Positions 44,762 through 53,140 of a stretch of DNA of 64,000 bases are shown here, one piece after another (within the stretch, counting starts at the first letter, position 1; each line of letters opens with the position of its first letter). The DNA is from Francisella adeliensis (lineage in GTDB: Bacteria > Pseudomonadota > Gammaproteobacteria > Francisellales > Francisellaceae). The stretch lies in NCBI RefSeq assembly GCF_003290445.1, contig NZ_CP021781.1, positions 248,001-312,000 of the forward strand, in the 5' to 3' direction. The notes under the pieces are model-generated. The model had not been told where the DNA came from. It ran no database searches and saw nothing but the letters and a program-made list of their open reading frames with translations. The translations under genes and the position numbers were made by a program.

Positions 44762-46606
44762 TTATATTTGATATGGCACTTCGATTATTACCCTAGTATC
44801 TCCTTCTTGACTTAAGCTTTTTAAAGCCCACTTTATAAGAAATACTCTTTGGTTGTGTAACATATTGTGCCAGAGCTTTCTATTTTGAACTTTAGGGAGC
44901 ACTATCGTTGATAGCTCATGGTTATTACTATCAGAAGTTTTAATGTATTTGACAAAATAATAAACAAAAGATTCTATCTTGGGCTCTATGACCGTAAGTT
45001 CTTCATTTATATTTAGTTTTTGCCAATTGTCTTTAAGCTCTTCTGTTTCAGTCGGATCCATATTTATAGTTACTATATCAACATTGTTTGAAATTGATTT
45101 AGCAAATTCTATAGCTTTTACTGTTCCTTTATGAAGCGTTGATATTGGGACAATAATTTTGATACTATTTTGAGCCTCTAGATTTATACTTATAGGTTTA
45201 ATAGTTTCAAGTTCAAGCCTCTTTTTAACTGAATTATAATGTGCATTTATGCGATAAAACATTAGCACTATTAGTGGAATGGCAATAACAACAATCCATG
45301 CACCCTCATTGAATTTTGATTCAGCAATAATCAAAACAGTAACAAAAGTGGCTATACAGCCAATTAGATTAATACCAGCTTTTAAGTACCATTTGGGAAC
45401 TTTATCACGCTTTTTAAACCAAAAGACTAGTAGACCACTTTGACATAGAGTAAATGCTAGAAAAACCCCAATAGAATAGAGGGGTATCAGAGCACTTGTG
45501 TCTGCATCAAAAAGTAAAATTAAAGCCATAGCAAAGATAGCCAAAATCATAATACCATTTCTAAAGGCAAGCCTTTCATCTTTATTTTTAAATTGTGCTG
45601 GTAAGAAACCATCTTTACTCAAGATAGATGCTAAAATTGGAAATGCTGAGAAGGACGTGTTTGCTGCAATTATAAGTATAAGACAAGTGGCTAGCTGTAA
45701 AAAATAATAAGCTATACCTCCACCAAATATGTAGTGTCCTAGTTGAGACAAAGCACTTTGGTCTACAAGTGGTCTTATATCAATTTTATAAGAAAGATAC
45801 CCAATACCAGTAAACATAACGATTAATGTAATAATAAGAGCCATAAGAGTAAGTATAGCGTTGCGTCTTCTATCTGGACGGAATAAAGACACGCCATTTG
45901 CTATTGCCTCTATTCCAGTCATGGCTGAACATCCTGAAGAAAATGCTCTTAAAATTAGAGTTAAAGTTAAAGCTTGGTTTACAACTACTAAATGGCTAGT
46001 TGTATTTGAGTAGTCAATAGGGTGTATATCTCCGATAACCAAATGATACGTTCCCATGACTAATAGTGTTAGAATAATTCCAACAAACGCATAGGTTGGC
46101 CAAACTAAAATTGTTGCGGTATCTTTTATTCCTCTTAGGTTTATCCACATCATTATCATTATAGCAATTATTGCCATTTCAACTCTATAGTCTATGAGTG
46201 AAGGTATTGCAGATGTAATTGCTAAAATTCCAGCGGAAACACTTACCGCGACTGTTAAAACATAATCAATCAGTAAAGCTCCAGCAGCAATTAGACCTAA
46301 TGGTACTCCTAGATTTTCTTTGGCTACCATATATGCACCACCACCTTTCGGATAGGCGTTGATTGTTTGAATATAAGAGATTCCAACAATTACAATTAAA
46401 GCTAAAATGAATAGTGATATGTGAAATGAAAAGCTAAGAGCTGCTACACCTGCTACTGCTAGTGTTGCTAGTATTTCTCCAGTAGCATATGCAACAGATG
46501 ATAGTGCATCAGAAGACAATATAGGTAAAGCAAATCTTTTTGGTAGTGTATATTCGTCCATATTTTTTTTTGAAATAGGATTGCCGAAAATTACATTCCA
46601 AAGCAT
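44762..46606 (-). CDS. KimA-like APC-superfamily permease
   Basis: A 614-residue membrane protein: a 12-helix APC core (LPILSSDALSSVAYATGEIL, INAYPKGGGAYMVAKENLG, SGCSAMTGIEAIANGVSLF) followed by a 130-residue cytosolic domain with a universal-stress-like fold. Both size and the SSDALSSVAYA start match the KimA/YdaO potassium-importer group. Alternatively an amino-acid transporter of the same clade. It is convergent with the HAAAP gene, 15 bases apart. Confidence 0.78.
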   Translation of the reverse strand: MLWNVIFGNPISKKNMDEYTLPKRFALPILSSDALSSVAYATGEILATLAVAGVAALSFSFHISLFILALIVIVGISYIQTINAYPKGGGAYMVAKENLGVPLGLIAAGALLIDYVLTVAVSVSAGILAITSAIPSLIDYRVEMAIIAIMIMMWINLRGIKDTATILVWPTYAFVGIILTLLVMGTYHLVIGDIHPIDYSNTTSHLVVVNQALTLTLILRAFSSGCSAMTGIEAIANGVSLFRPDRRRNAILTLMALIITLIVMFTGIGYLSYKIDIRPLVDQSALSQLGHYIFGGGIAYYFLQLATCLILIIAANTSFSAFPILASILSKDGFLPAQFKNKDERLAFRNGIMILAIFAMALILLFDADTSALIPLYSIGVFLAFTLCQSGLLVFWFKKRDKVPKWYLKAGINLIGCIATFVTVLIIAESKFNEGAWIVVIAIPLIVLMFYRINAHYNSVKKRLELETIKPISINLEAQNSIKIIVPISTLHKGTVKAIEFAKSISNNVDIVTINMDPTETEELKDNWQKLNINEELTVIEPKIESFVYYFVKYIKTSDSNNHELSTIVLPKVQNRKLWHNMLHNQRVFLIKWALKSLSQEGDTRVIIEVPYQI

Positions 46607-46688
46607 AACTTGGTTGCCTTATTTAGTTTATAAAACCAGCAGATGATACTCTTGTTTTATGGGTTTAGCAAACTTTTTTATGACTATT

Positions 46689-48958
46689 TTAATCATCATC
46701 TTTAAAGATTGGGAGTTTTTTTGTATGTTTTAGTATAGGTTTGTTAATCAGTTGCATAGCCTCTTCAAGAGCTAAAGGTCTGGAGTAAAGATAGCCTTGC
46801 ACATAGTCGCAGCCAAGTTCTTTTAATATATCTTCATGGATTTGATACTCAACTCCTTCTGCAACGGATTTAATCCCTAAAGATTTGGCAATACCAATTA
46901 TCGCTTTAACTATAATTTGTTTTCTATCATCTTTATGAAGTGTTCTGATAAAAGTTTGGTCTATTTTGAGTGCATCAACATGATGATCTATTAAGCGATT
47001 GATTGAGGAATATTCAACACCAAAATCATCAATTGTTAGACTAATATTTTTTTCTTTTAATAGGTCTGAAATATAGTTGTTTTTCTTTAGGCTCATAATA
47101 CGACCGAAAGCATCCTCGATAAGTTCAAGTTCAAACATGCTATTTGGTAAATCACTTTTATCTATAATTTTTACTACTTCAATTATATGATCTAAAAAAT
47201 CTTTTACATATGGAGATATGTTTATAGAAATGCGTTTACCTTTTAAACCTGAACTTCCAACTTCTTCTATAACCTTTCTTACTGCATACAAATTAAGTTT
47301 TTCAGATAATCCTATTTTCCTAACATGGTTAACAAGATCTTGAGTGGTCGCATCGATATCATCTGGTAAATCAAACCTAAGAAGTGCTTCAAAACCATTT
47401 ATATTATTCGTGGTTAAATCAATTTGGGGTTGGTAATGAAAGAAAAATAAATCTTTAGAAAACGCTTTTAAAATATATTTTTCTAATTTTTGTTCCGAAG
47501 TGAAGTTTTTTTCTAAGTCCTCTGAAAAAAATGAATAATTTGTTTTACTATTTTTTGATTTATATAGAGCTAGGTCGGCTTGCTTTAGTAGAGTATTTAT
47601 TTTCATGCCACTTGAGTAGAGGGCTATACCAATACTTACTCCAGAGTGAAATGCTTTTCCTTTGAAAATATAGTTTTGATTACAGATATTATTGATTCTT
47701 TCAGCAATAGGTGCTACATCACGGGTACTCTTAATATTATTTGCTACGATAATAAATTCATCACCACCAAATCTAGCAACAATATCCGTTTTTTTATTAA
47801 GCGCTTAATTCTTTTAACTAGTTCTATAAGTACATGATCACCGTAATCATGACCATAAAAATCATTAATTTTTTTAAAATCGTTACAGTCGATCATAATT
47901 ACGGCAAAGTCAGAAGTTGCATTATTAATGTAGATATTATTGACTTTATCGGTAAGATATTTGTTTAGATAGTTTCTGTTATATGTTTTAGATAGTGAAT
48001 CAATATTTGCCATATCTTCAATCATTGAAACATTTTTAGATGATTCTAAGATAGATGCTACAACACAAAGAAGATCTGATAAATCATCTATATTATCCTG
48101 GTTATAATCAGTATCCCTATCAGATAAATAAAACATACCAATAGTTGAGTTGTTTGAGTTTTTAATCGGTAGAGCAAGATATGAGCCAAAATGCGACTCT
48201 TTTTTTAGTGTTTCATCACTATTTGAGTCATCTCGAATATTATTTATCATAGAAAAGTTTTCATTTTTTAAAATATGACCGAAAAGTACATCTAAGTTTC
48301 TAAGGATTAAACCGTGTTCAACACTTTCTTCAAAAAAATGCTTAGATTGTATGTCAGAGTTAATATTTAAGTTAGCATAGCTTTTTAAAAATGAGCCTTT
48401 TGTATCTTCATAGATAGGACCAATAAAGCCATATTTACTTTCTGTGATGCGAATCATAAAGTTAAGAATAGTTTCAAAAATTTCAGGTAGAGGGATTTTA
48501 TTTATATACATATTTTGTATTTGAGATATAAGTTCTGTGGTATTTTCTTTTTTTGATTGCTTACTATAGTCTTTGATTGCAATTACGAAGCATAAATTTT
48601 CTTTGAAGATAATATCATTTGAATTTAGTTTGACTGAAATGATTTCTCCATTTTTTTTCAAGCCTTTTGTGAGTCCACTAGTACCTAATATTTTTCTGAA
48701 AGCTTTGCTATAATTGCTTGAAACTTTATTTTTCTTTTCTTTGATATGTTTATCAGGAATTAATTTTCCGATTTTTTTACCAATTATTTCATCAGGAGTA
48801 TATTGGAAAAGTTCAATAGCTGCTGGATTTATATATTTTATAGTACCTTCATTATCAAAAATAATAATACTGTCATTAACTATGCTAAGGGCATTGTCAA
48901 GGTTTTCATGCGACGAGGTTAATTTTATATTATCTAAACTCTTCTTAGGCATTACCAT
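46689..48958 (-). pseudogene. PAS-GAF-GGDEF-EAL c-di-GMP enzyme gene with a frameshift
   Basis: From ATG 48958 the frame codes a PAS domain (IVNDSIIIFDNEGTIKYINP), a GAF domain (ESHFGSYLALPIKN) and the first half of a GGDEF domain (MIDCNDFKKINDFYGHDYGD), then stops at 47744. The continuation in the -1 frame gives RFGGDEFIIVA, VSIGIALYSSG and a whole EAL domain (GFEALLRFD, IDDFGVEYSS, DALKIDQTFI, AEGVEY, QGYLYSRP) ending at 46689. The break is in seven T at 47789-47795 (A7 in the message). All catalytic residues remain, so the loss is recent, or A7 slippage still gives some full-length enzyme. Confidence 0.9.
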
Positions 48959-49063
48959 TAGACCTTAATTAAATTAAGTTATGTAAGGAAGGTGTTAAAT
49001 CAAATTATATATTATTAAATCATCGAGGGTAAGAAGTAATTTAATTAATTAACTAATTATGTG

Positions 49064-49102
49064 TTGACTAGATTTGACTTTTAGTGAAATAAGATATACA
49101 TT
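49064..49102 (+). promoter_or_regulatory. Probable promoter region of ssrA
   Basis: Two TTGACT hexamers (49064-49069 and 49074-49079) precede TATACA/TACATT at 49095-49102, 15-17 bases after the second, and the mature tmRNA starts at 49117. Exact -10 is unclear. Confidence 0.45.
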
Positions 49103-49116
49103 ACACTAACCCAAAT

Positions 49117-49537
49117 GGGGGCGAATATGGTTTCGACATGAATGTCAAAGTCTTAGGTGCATGCCGAGGAAGTACAGTACCTCGCTAATAACAGTACAAT
49201 GCCTATATAACTGGCAACAAAAAAGCAAACCGCGTAGCGGCTAACGACAACAGCTTTGCAGCTGTTGCTAAAGCTGCCTAGTCTAGCTTAATAACCTAGA
49301 AACGCACGGGTATGATGGGCTTTCTTATGAGGCTGTCTATACATCCGTTCATCTTTTACATAAGATGGTCATTTGCTTTAAGTCTGGAAGTAAATGACTG
49401 TACTAATCAGACTCGCTAACTTTTACCCTGACTAACTGGGGAAAAGCCAAGCTAAACACTAAATGAGTTGGTCTAAGCATGTAGATCCGAGGATGAAGAG
49501 TTTATGGACGCGGGTTCAAGTCCCGCCGCCTCCACCA
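49117..49537 (+). ncRNA. ssrA: tmRNA (SsrA)
   Basis: Ribosome-rescue RNA of 421 bases. The tRNA-like ends pair: GGGGGCG (49117-49123) with CGCCTCC, then ACCA up to 49537; the T-arm GGGTTCAAGTCCC is present. The tag frame runs GGC at 49213 to TAG at 49279-49281 and codes 22 residues starting GNKKANRVAAND and ending AAVAKAA. Pseudoknot stems surround it. The 3' end is the attachment site for an integrated element, and the last seven bases TCCACCA are supplied at this junction only. Confidence 0.97.
49520..49530 (+). repeat. attL core in ssrA
   Basis: GTCCCGCCGCC at the tmRNA 3' end recurs exactly at 55556-55566 and 57314-57324. It marks the left edge of the integrated satellite. GCTATTTCAAGCAGTTTCA follows at 49541 and again directly after the middle copy. 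Confidence 0.85.
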
Positions 49538-49624
49538 CAAAGCTATTTCAAGCAGTTTCATAAAGCCCCACAAACCCTTTAAAAACAATGATTATAGCCA
49601 TTTTTATGGTTTTATACAGTCCCA

Positions 49625-49701
49625 ATACATACCAATAAAGCCCTTGTAAATATACATACTATAATACATACTAGATACATAATCACTAAATGAGTATGTA
49701 T
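49625..49701. repeat. Candidate integrase arm sites, left end
   Basis: ATACATACC/T occurs at 49625-49633, 49652-49660 and 49664-49672, and its complement AGTATGTAT at 49693-49701, just before int. Matching ATACATACT copies lie at the right end (55489-55497; 57235-57243 and 57247-57255). This is the pattern of arm-type sites for a tyrosine recombinase. Confidence 0.5.
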
Positions 49702-49703
49702 TT

Positions 49704-50954
49704 ATGGCTATTAAAATCACTGATAGTAAGGTAAAGAGCTTAAAATACAAAGATATAAAAAGTATGTCTTTAGGCGATAGATTAAACATAAAAATAGATA
49801 AAAACGATAATAAGTATTTTTTCTATCTATACACTATCAACGGCAAAAGAACTACTATAGGTATTGGAAGCTATCCCGCAATAAGTCTAAAACAGGCGAG
49901 AGATGAGGCGTTTAAATATAATCAGATGTTAGCAAGTGGTAAAGACCCGAAATTAGAAAAAGCTAAAGCAAAGTATCAAGATGGCAATATTTTTGAAATA
50001 GTCGGAAATAAAGCACTAGAAACTAAACACCCTAGCAAGCCACACGGTTGGAAAAGTGAAGAGGTTTATACTAGGAATTTATCTATATACAATAGATTTA
50101 TACTACCAAGCTTAAAAACTTTTGATATAAAAGAAATTGAGCCATACCAAATAGCGGGGATACTAGAAGCTACTACACCTAGCTATCAAAGAAAAATCAA
50201 AAACTTACTAAATATTATTTTCAACTATGCAGTTGGTAAAGGTATTACTAGATACAACATTGCTAGAGATATACAAGCGGAAAAAGAAAGCCCTAAAGGT
50301 TTTGAATTTATACACCCGACAGAAGACAGATACAACTTTAGTAAATTACTAAATGATATTGATACCTACAAAGGACAATATAATACAGCCATAGCTTTAA
50401 AACTAGCCGTATTAGTCGGTTTTAGACCAAGTAATATAGTAGGTATGAAATGGGAAGACATACAAGAGGCTAATATAGATGGTAAAAAAATACCTTTTGT
50501 ATTTATATCCGCTGATAATATGAAAATGAGTAGAGATTTTAGACAGCCATTAAGTAAACAGGCTTATAAATTACTAATGGAAATAAAAGAATATAACGGC
50601 GGTTTTGAGTATGTATTTCACTCATTAAGTAAGAAAAAGCATATTACTATTGAGAGCCTATCAAAGGCTTTGAGAGATACACTAGCCTACAATGGTACAG
50701 ATAAACCAAAACAACATACACACGGCTTTAGAAAGTCAGTTAGAACATATATTAGCACTATCAGAAGTAAATATAACTGGAGTGATGACAGTATAAGAAT
50801 GATATTAAGCCATAGTAAAGAAAATGCTATAGATAACATCTATGATAAAAACGATTTTATAGCAGAGCGTAGTCAGATGTTACAGCTATGGGCTGATTAT
50901 GTAGATGATGTTAAAGCTAATAGTAATATTATCAATATGGATAATGTAAGTTAG
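49704..50954 (+). CDS. int: P4-type tyrosine integrase of the ssrA element
   Basis: The 416-residue recombinase has an N-terminal DUF4102-like arm-binding domain (GKRTTIGIGSYPAISLKQAR), a core-binding SAM-like domain, and a catalytic domain with Arg in LAVLVGFRPSNIVGMKW, HGFRKSVRTY (HxxR), LSHSKENAIDNIYDKND giving the His and the Tyr nucleophile. It starts 167 bases after the tmRNA end and points away from it, the usual layout for elements in tRNA/tmRNA genes. It should catalyse integration at ssrA. Confidence 0.94.
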   Translation: MAIKITDSKVKSLKYKDIKSMSLGDRLNIKIDKNDNKYFFYLYTINGKRTTIGIGSYPAISLKQARDEAFKYNQMLASGKDPKLEKAKAKYQDGNIFEIVGNKALETKHPSKPHGWKSEEVYTRNLSIYNRFILPSLKTFDIKEIEPYQIAGILEATTPSYQRKIKNLLNIIFNYAVGKGITRYNIARDIQAEKESPKGFEFIHPTEDRYNFSKLLNDIDTYKGQYNTAIALKLAVLVGFRPSNIVGMKWEDIQEANIDGKKIPFVFISADNMKMSRDFRQPLSKQAYKLLMEIKEYNGGFEYVFHSLSKKKHITIESLSKALRDTLAYNGTDKPKQHTHGFRKSVRTYISTIRSKYNWSDDSIRMILSHSKENAIDNIYDKNDFIAERSQMLQLWADYVDDVKANSNIINMDNVS

Positions 50955-50964
50955 ATTTTAAAGG

Positions 50965-51024
50965 TTAGCATTGTCTAGGTTCACTACCGAAAGAACACCG
51001 CCCAAGTGTTTTGGCAATGCTTAA
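50965..51024 (+). other. Structured region after int
   Basis: TTAGCATTG (50965-50973) pairs with CAATGCTTAA (51015-51024, one bulge), enclosing an inner hairpin AACAC/GTGTT (50994-50998 with 51006-51010). It lies between int and the next gene and may be a terminator-like or regulatory RNA structure. Confidence 0.35.
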
Positions 51025-51053
51025 TATTTTGGGGATACTTTGGGGGTATTGGT

Positions 51054-51815
51054 TTGTCAAATAACAAAGCTAAGTTTTTATTATCAAAGAAATATTTAAA
51101 TGTTAAAGATATTAGAGAAGTTTTATTATTGCATGACATAGATTTAGATATTGAGCAAATTATAGATTGGATAGAACAAAGTCAAAAATCATATATAAAG
51201 CCAAGAGATTGGACTAGTTTAGATGTAAGTAATTTCTATCATACCGCTAAAGGTTTTCAACATTTAACGCTAACAGATATGCTAAATGAACAAAAGGATG
51301 ATTTTTTAAAGGCAAATTATACTAAAGATGATGAAACTTTTAATAACAGTCATTTAGAGATAGCTTACATTTTCAAGATAGCTGATTATATAGCCAATGT
51401 TACTGAATATACAGAATGTCCCGAACACCTTAGAGAATATAGCTATAAAGATAATATTTATTTAGAAAAAAGAGTATCTACTTATGATGAGCTAGCTAGT
51501 ATTTTTTATACAAAATCTAGTTTTATCAAAGAGTATTTAGATAGTTTACAAGACCACCAACCAAAGTCAGCTACTAATCAAGATGATAGCTATAAATATA
51601 GTGAAGCTTTGAACCCATACAATGATATCATCTGGGCTTTTGAAAATGAAAGTAAAGAGTACGAAAAGTACAAAAATACCATTACAAAAGAAGTTATTAG
51701 AGATGAGTTAAGAATTAATTATAAAAAGCTACTATCTAGCAATGAAAAAGCAGAGTTTGTAGCTGATTTAATAATGGAACACTATAATATACCTAAAGGT
51801 AATCGTAAGAAATAG
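51054..51815 (+). CDS. Unknown protein of the satellite
   Basis: I take TTG 51054 as start because GGGGG (51042-51046) is at right distance and the residues upstream are Trp/Gly-rich and improbable. The 253-residue protein is soluble and acidic, largely helical: VKDIREVLLLHDIDLDIEQI, then SHLEIAYIFKIADYIANVTE, and a Lys-rich C end (EFVADLIMEHYNIPKGNRKK). No motif I recognise. Position between integrase and AlpA, where satellites carry regulators or interference genes, is the only hint. No start ATG fits well, so the N-terminus is uncertain. Confidence 0.6.
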   Translation: MSNNKAKFLLSKKYLNVKDIREVLLLHDIDLDIEQIIDWIEQSQKSYIKPRDWTSLDVSNFYHTAKGFQHLTLTDMLNEQKDDFLKANYTKDDETFNNSHLEIAYIFKIADYIANVTEYTECPEHLREYSYKDNIYLEKRVSTYDELASIFYTKSSFIKEYLDSLQDHQPKSATNQDDSYKYSEALNPYNDIIWAFENESKEYEKYKNTITKEVIRDELRINYKKLLSSNEKAEFVADLIMEHYNIPKGNRKK

Positions 51816-51821
51816 GTTTTA

Positions 51822-52011
51822 ACCTCCGAACTTTCAAAGCTATATATATCAATACTTTTAGCCATACTTCCGAACTATATTTTAATAAGCTTCCGATACT
51901 TCCAGAATATTTTACCCTTAATTTTAACCGTATCATTTATAGCAGATACCAACTAGAACCACTCAAAAAAAAGCGGTTTTAAAAGGTACTAATCTTTAGT
52001 TGCTGCAGCAA
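51822..52011. promoter_or_regulatory. Operator-like repeats upstream of the AlpA gene
   Basis: The 243-base gap holds CTCCGAAC (51824), CTTCCGAAC (51867) and CTTCCGATACTTCCAGA (51890), a repeated CTTCCGA word, and a perfect 12-base palindrome TTGCTGCAGCAA at 52000-52011, 48 bases before alpA. These look like binding sites for regulators of the satellite's replication genes. Confidence 0.4.
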
Positions 52012-52058
52012 TTAAAACTAAACATTAATTGATAACTAAAGGAAGAGGTTATAAAGAT

Positions 52059-52238
52059 ATGAAAATACTAAGACTACCACAAGTTATAGAGAAGACAGGA
52101 ACATCAAAAACAACTATCTATAGATGGATAAATGCTAATCAATTCCCGAGACCAATCAATCTTACCCATGCTAGTGTAGGTTGGTTGGAAGCTGATATAA
52201 ACGATTGGATACAGTCAAAAATAGAAGCGAGGGGGTAG
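52059..52238 (+). CDS. alpA: AlpA-like excisionase/transcriptional regulator
   Basis: A 59-residue winged-helix protein: KILRLPQVIEKTGTSKTTIY, then RWINANQFPRPI and GWLEADINDWIQSK. This is the AlpA family (MerR-like fold) found in P4-type phages and satellites, where it activates int or excision. ATG 52059 has a GGAAGAGG site upstream; the frame extends to 52029. It is 3 bases from the primase gene and leads the replication operon. Confidence 0.88.
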   Translation: MKILRLPQVIEKTGTSKTTIYRWINANQFPRPINLTHASVGWLEADINDWIQSKIEARG

Positions 52239-52241
52239 ACA

Positions 52242-53138
52242 ATGAATACGAGTAAATTTAATGGTTTTGTATCAGATTTAGGGTACTCATTGCCTAATAA
52301 CTTTAATTATAGCATAGGTATTGGCGAGCTTAAAAGGTTTAAAGATACTAATAAAAATAAACATAATGTAGATTTATGGCTACAGAATATTGATAATAAT
52401 ATCTTTGTCTTTGGCGATTGGAAAACAGGCGAGAAATACAATTATATAGATAATGACAATCAATATAATAGCTATGAGAAAAGAGCCTATAACAGCCAAG
52501 TATTGCAGCAACAAAAAAAAGCAGAGATGCAGAGCAAACAAGAGCTAGCAAGTAAGTTAGAGAGTTATTATTTATCACTATCAAATGCAGATGATAACCA
52601 CCCGTATTTAGTCGCTAAAGGTATAAAAAGCCATGAAGCTATAAAACAGGATGGCAATAAACTTGTAATTCCTTGTATTGGTATTAATGAGCCTTTTAAG
52701 GCTAAGCTACAGAGTATACAAACTATATTGCCTAATGGCTTTAAACAATTCTATAAAGGTGCTAATGCTAAAGATAGTTTTTTAATACTAAATAAGTCTA
52801 CTAATGAAAAGTTTATTTTTGTGGAGGGACTAGCAACTGGTTTAAGTGTTTTAAGGTTCGCACAAAGTCAAAAAGTAGACCGCTTATACAGTATAATAGT
52901 TTGTTTTAATTGTAATGGTTTAAAACCTATTGTTAGTTATTTTTATAGCTTATATCCTGAAGCTGAATTAGAAATATGGGCTGATAATGACAAAAGCGGG
53001 GTAGGGCTGAAAAAAGCTCAACAAGTTAAAGAAGTGTTTCCAAGTGTATATATCAATCCCCCACCGCTAACAGATGAGGAAAAACAAAACGGCTTGTCAG
53101 ATTGGAATGACTATATACCGACTATAGGAGAGTTTTAG
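52242..53138 (+). CDS. Toprim-domain primase-like protein
   Basis: The 298-residue protein contains, after an N-terminal part with a weak P4-primase-like pattern (HPYLVAKGIKSHEAI near residue 115), a Toprim domain: FIFVEGLATGLSVLRFA (catalytic Glu) near residue 193 and ELEIWADNDKSGVGLKKA (DxD) near residue 247, ending GLSDWNDYI. This arrangement is that of phage and plasmid primases such as P4-alpha N-terminal and RepB-like proteins. It probably starts replication from the downstream iteron region together with the DUF3987 ATPase encoded 3 bases later. Confidence 0.85.
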   Translation: MNTSKFNGFVSDLGYSLPNNFNYSIGIGELKRFKDTNKNKHNVDLWLQNIDNNIFVFGDWKTGEKYNYIDNDNQYNSYEKRAYNSQVLQQQKKAEMQSKQELASKLESYYLSLSNADDNHPYLVAKGIKSHEAIKQDGNKLVIPCIGINEPFKAKLQSIQTILPNGFKQFYKGANAKDSFLILNKSTNEKFIFVEGLATGLSVLRFAQSQKVDRLYSIIVCFNCNGLKPIVSYFYSLYPEAELEIWADNDKSGVGLKKAQQVKEVFPSVYINPPPLTDEEKQNGLSDWNDYIPTIGEF

Positions 53139-53140
53139 CA

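Noticed and set aside
46689-47606. Independent EAL-only gene starting at 47606
   Set aside because: Its start lies inside the GGDEF domain (VSIGIALYSSG-MKIN) without a ribosome site; it is the tail of the frameshifted gene.
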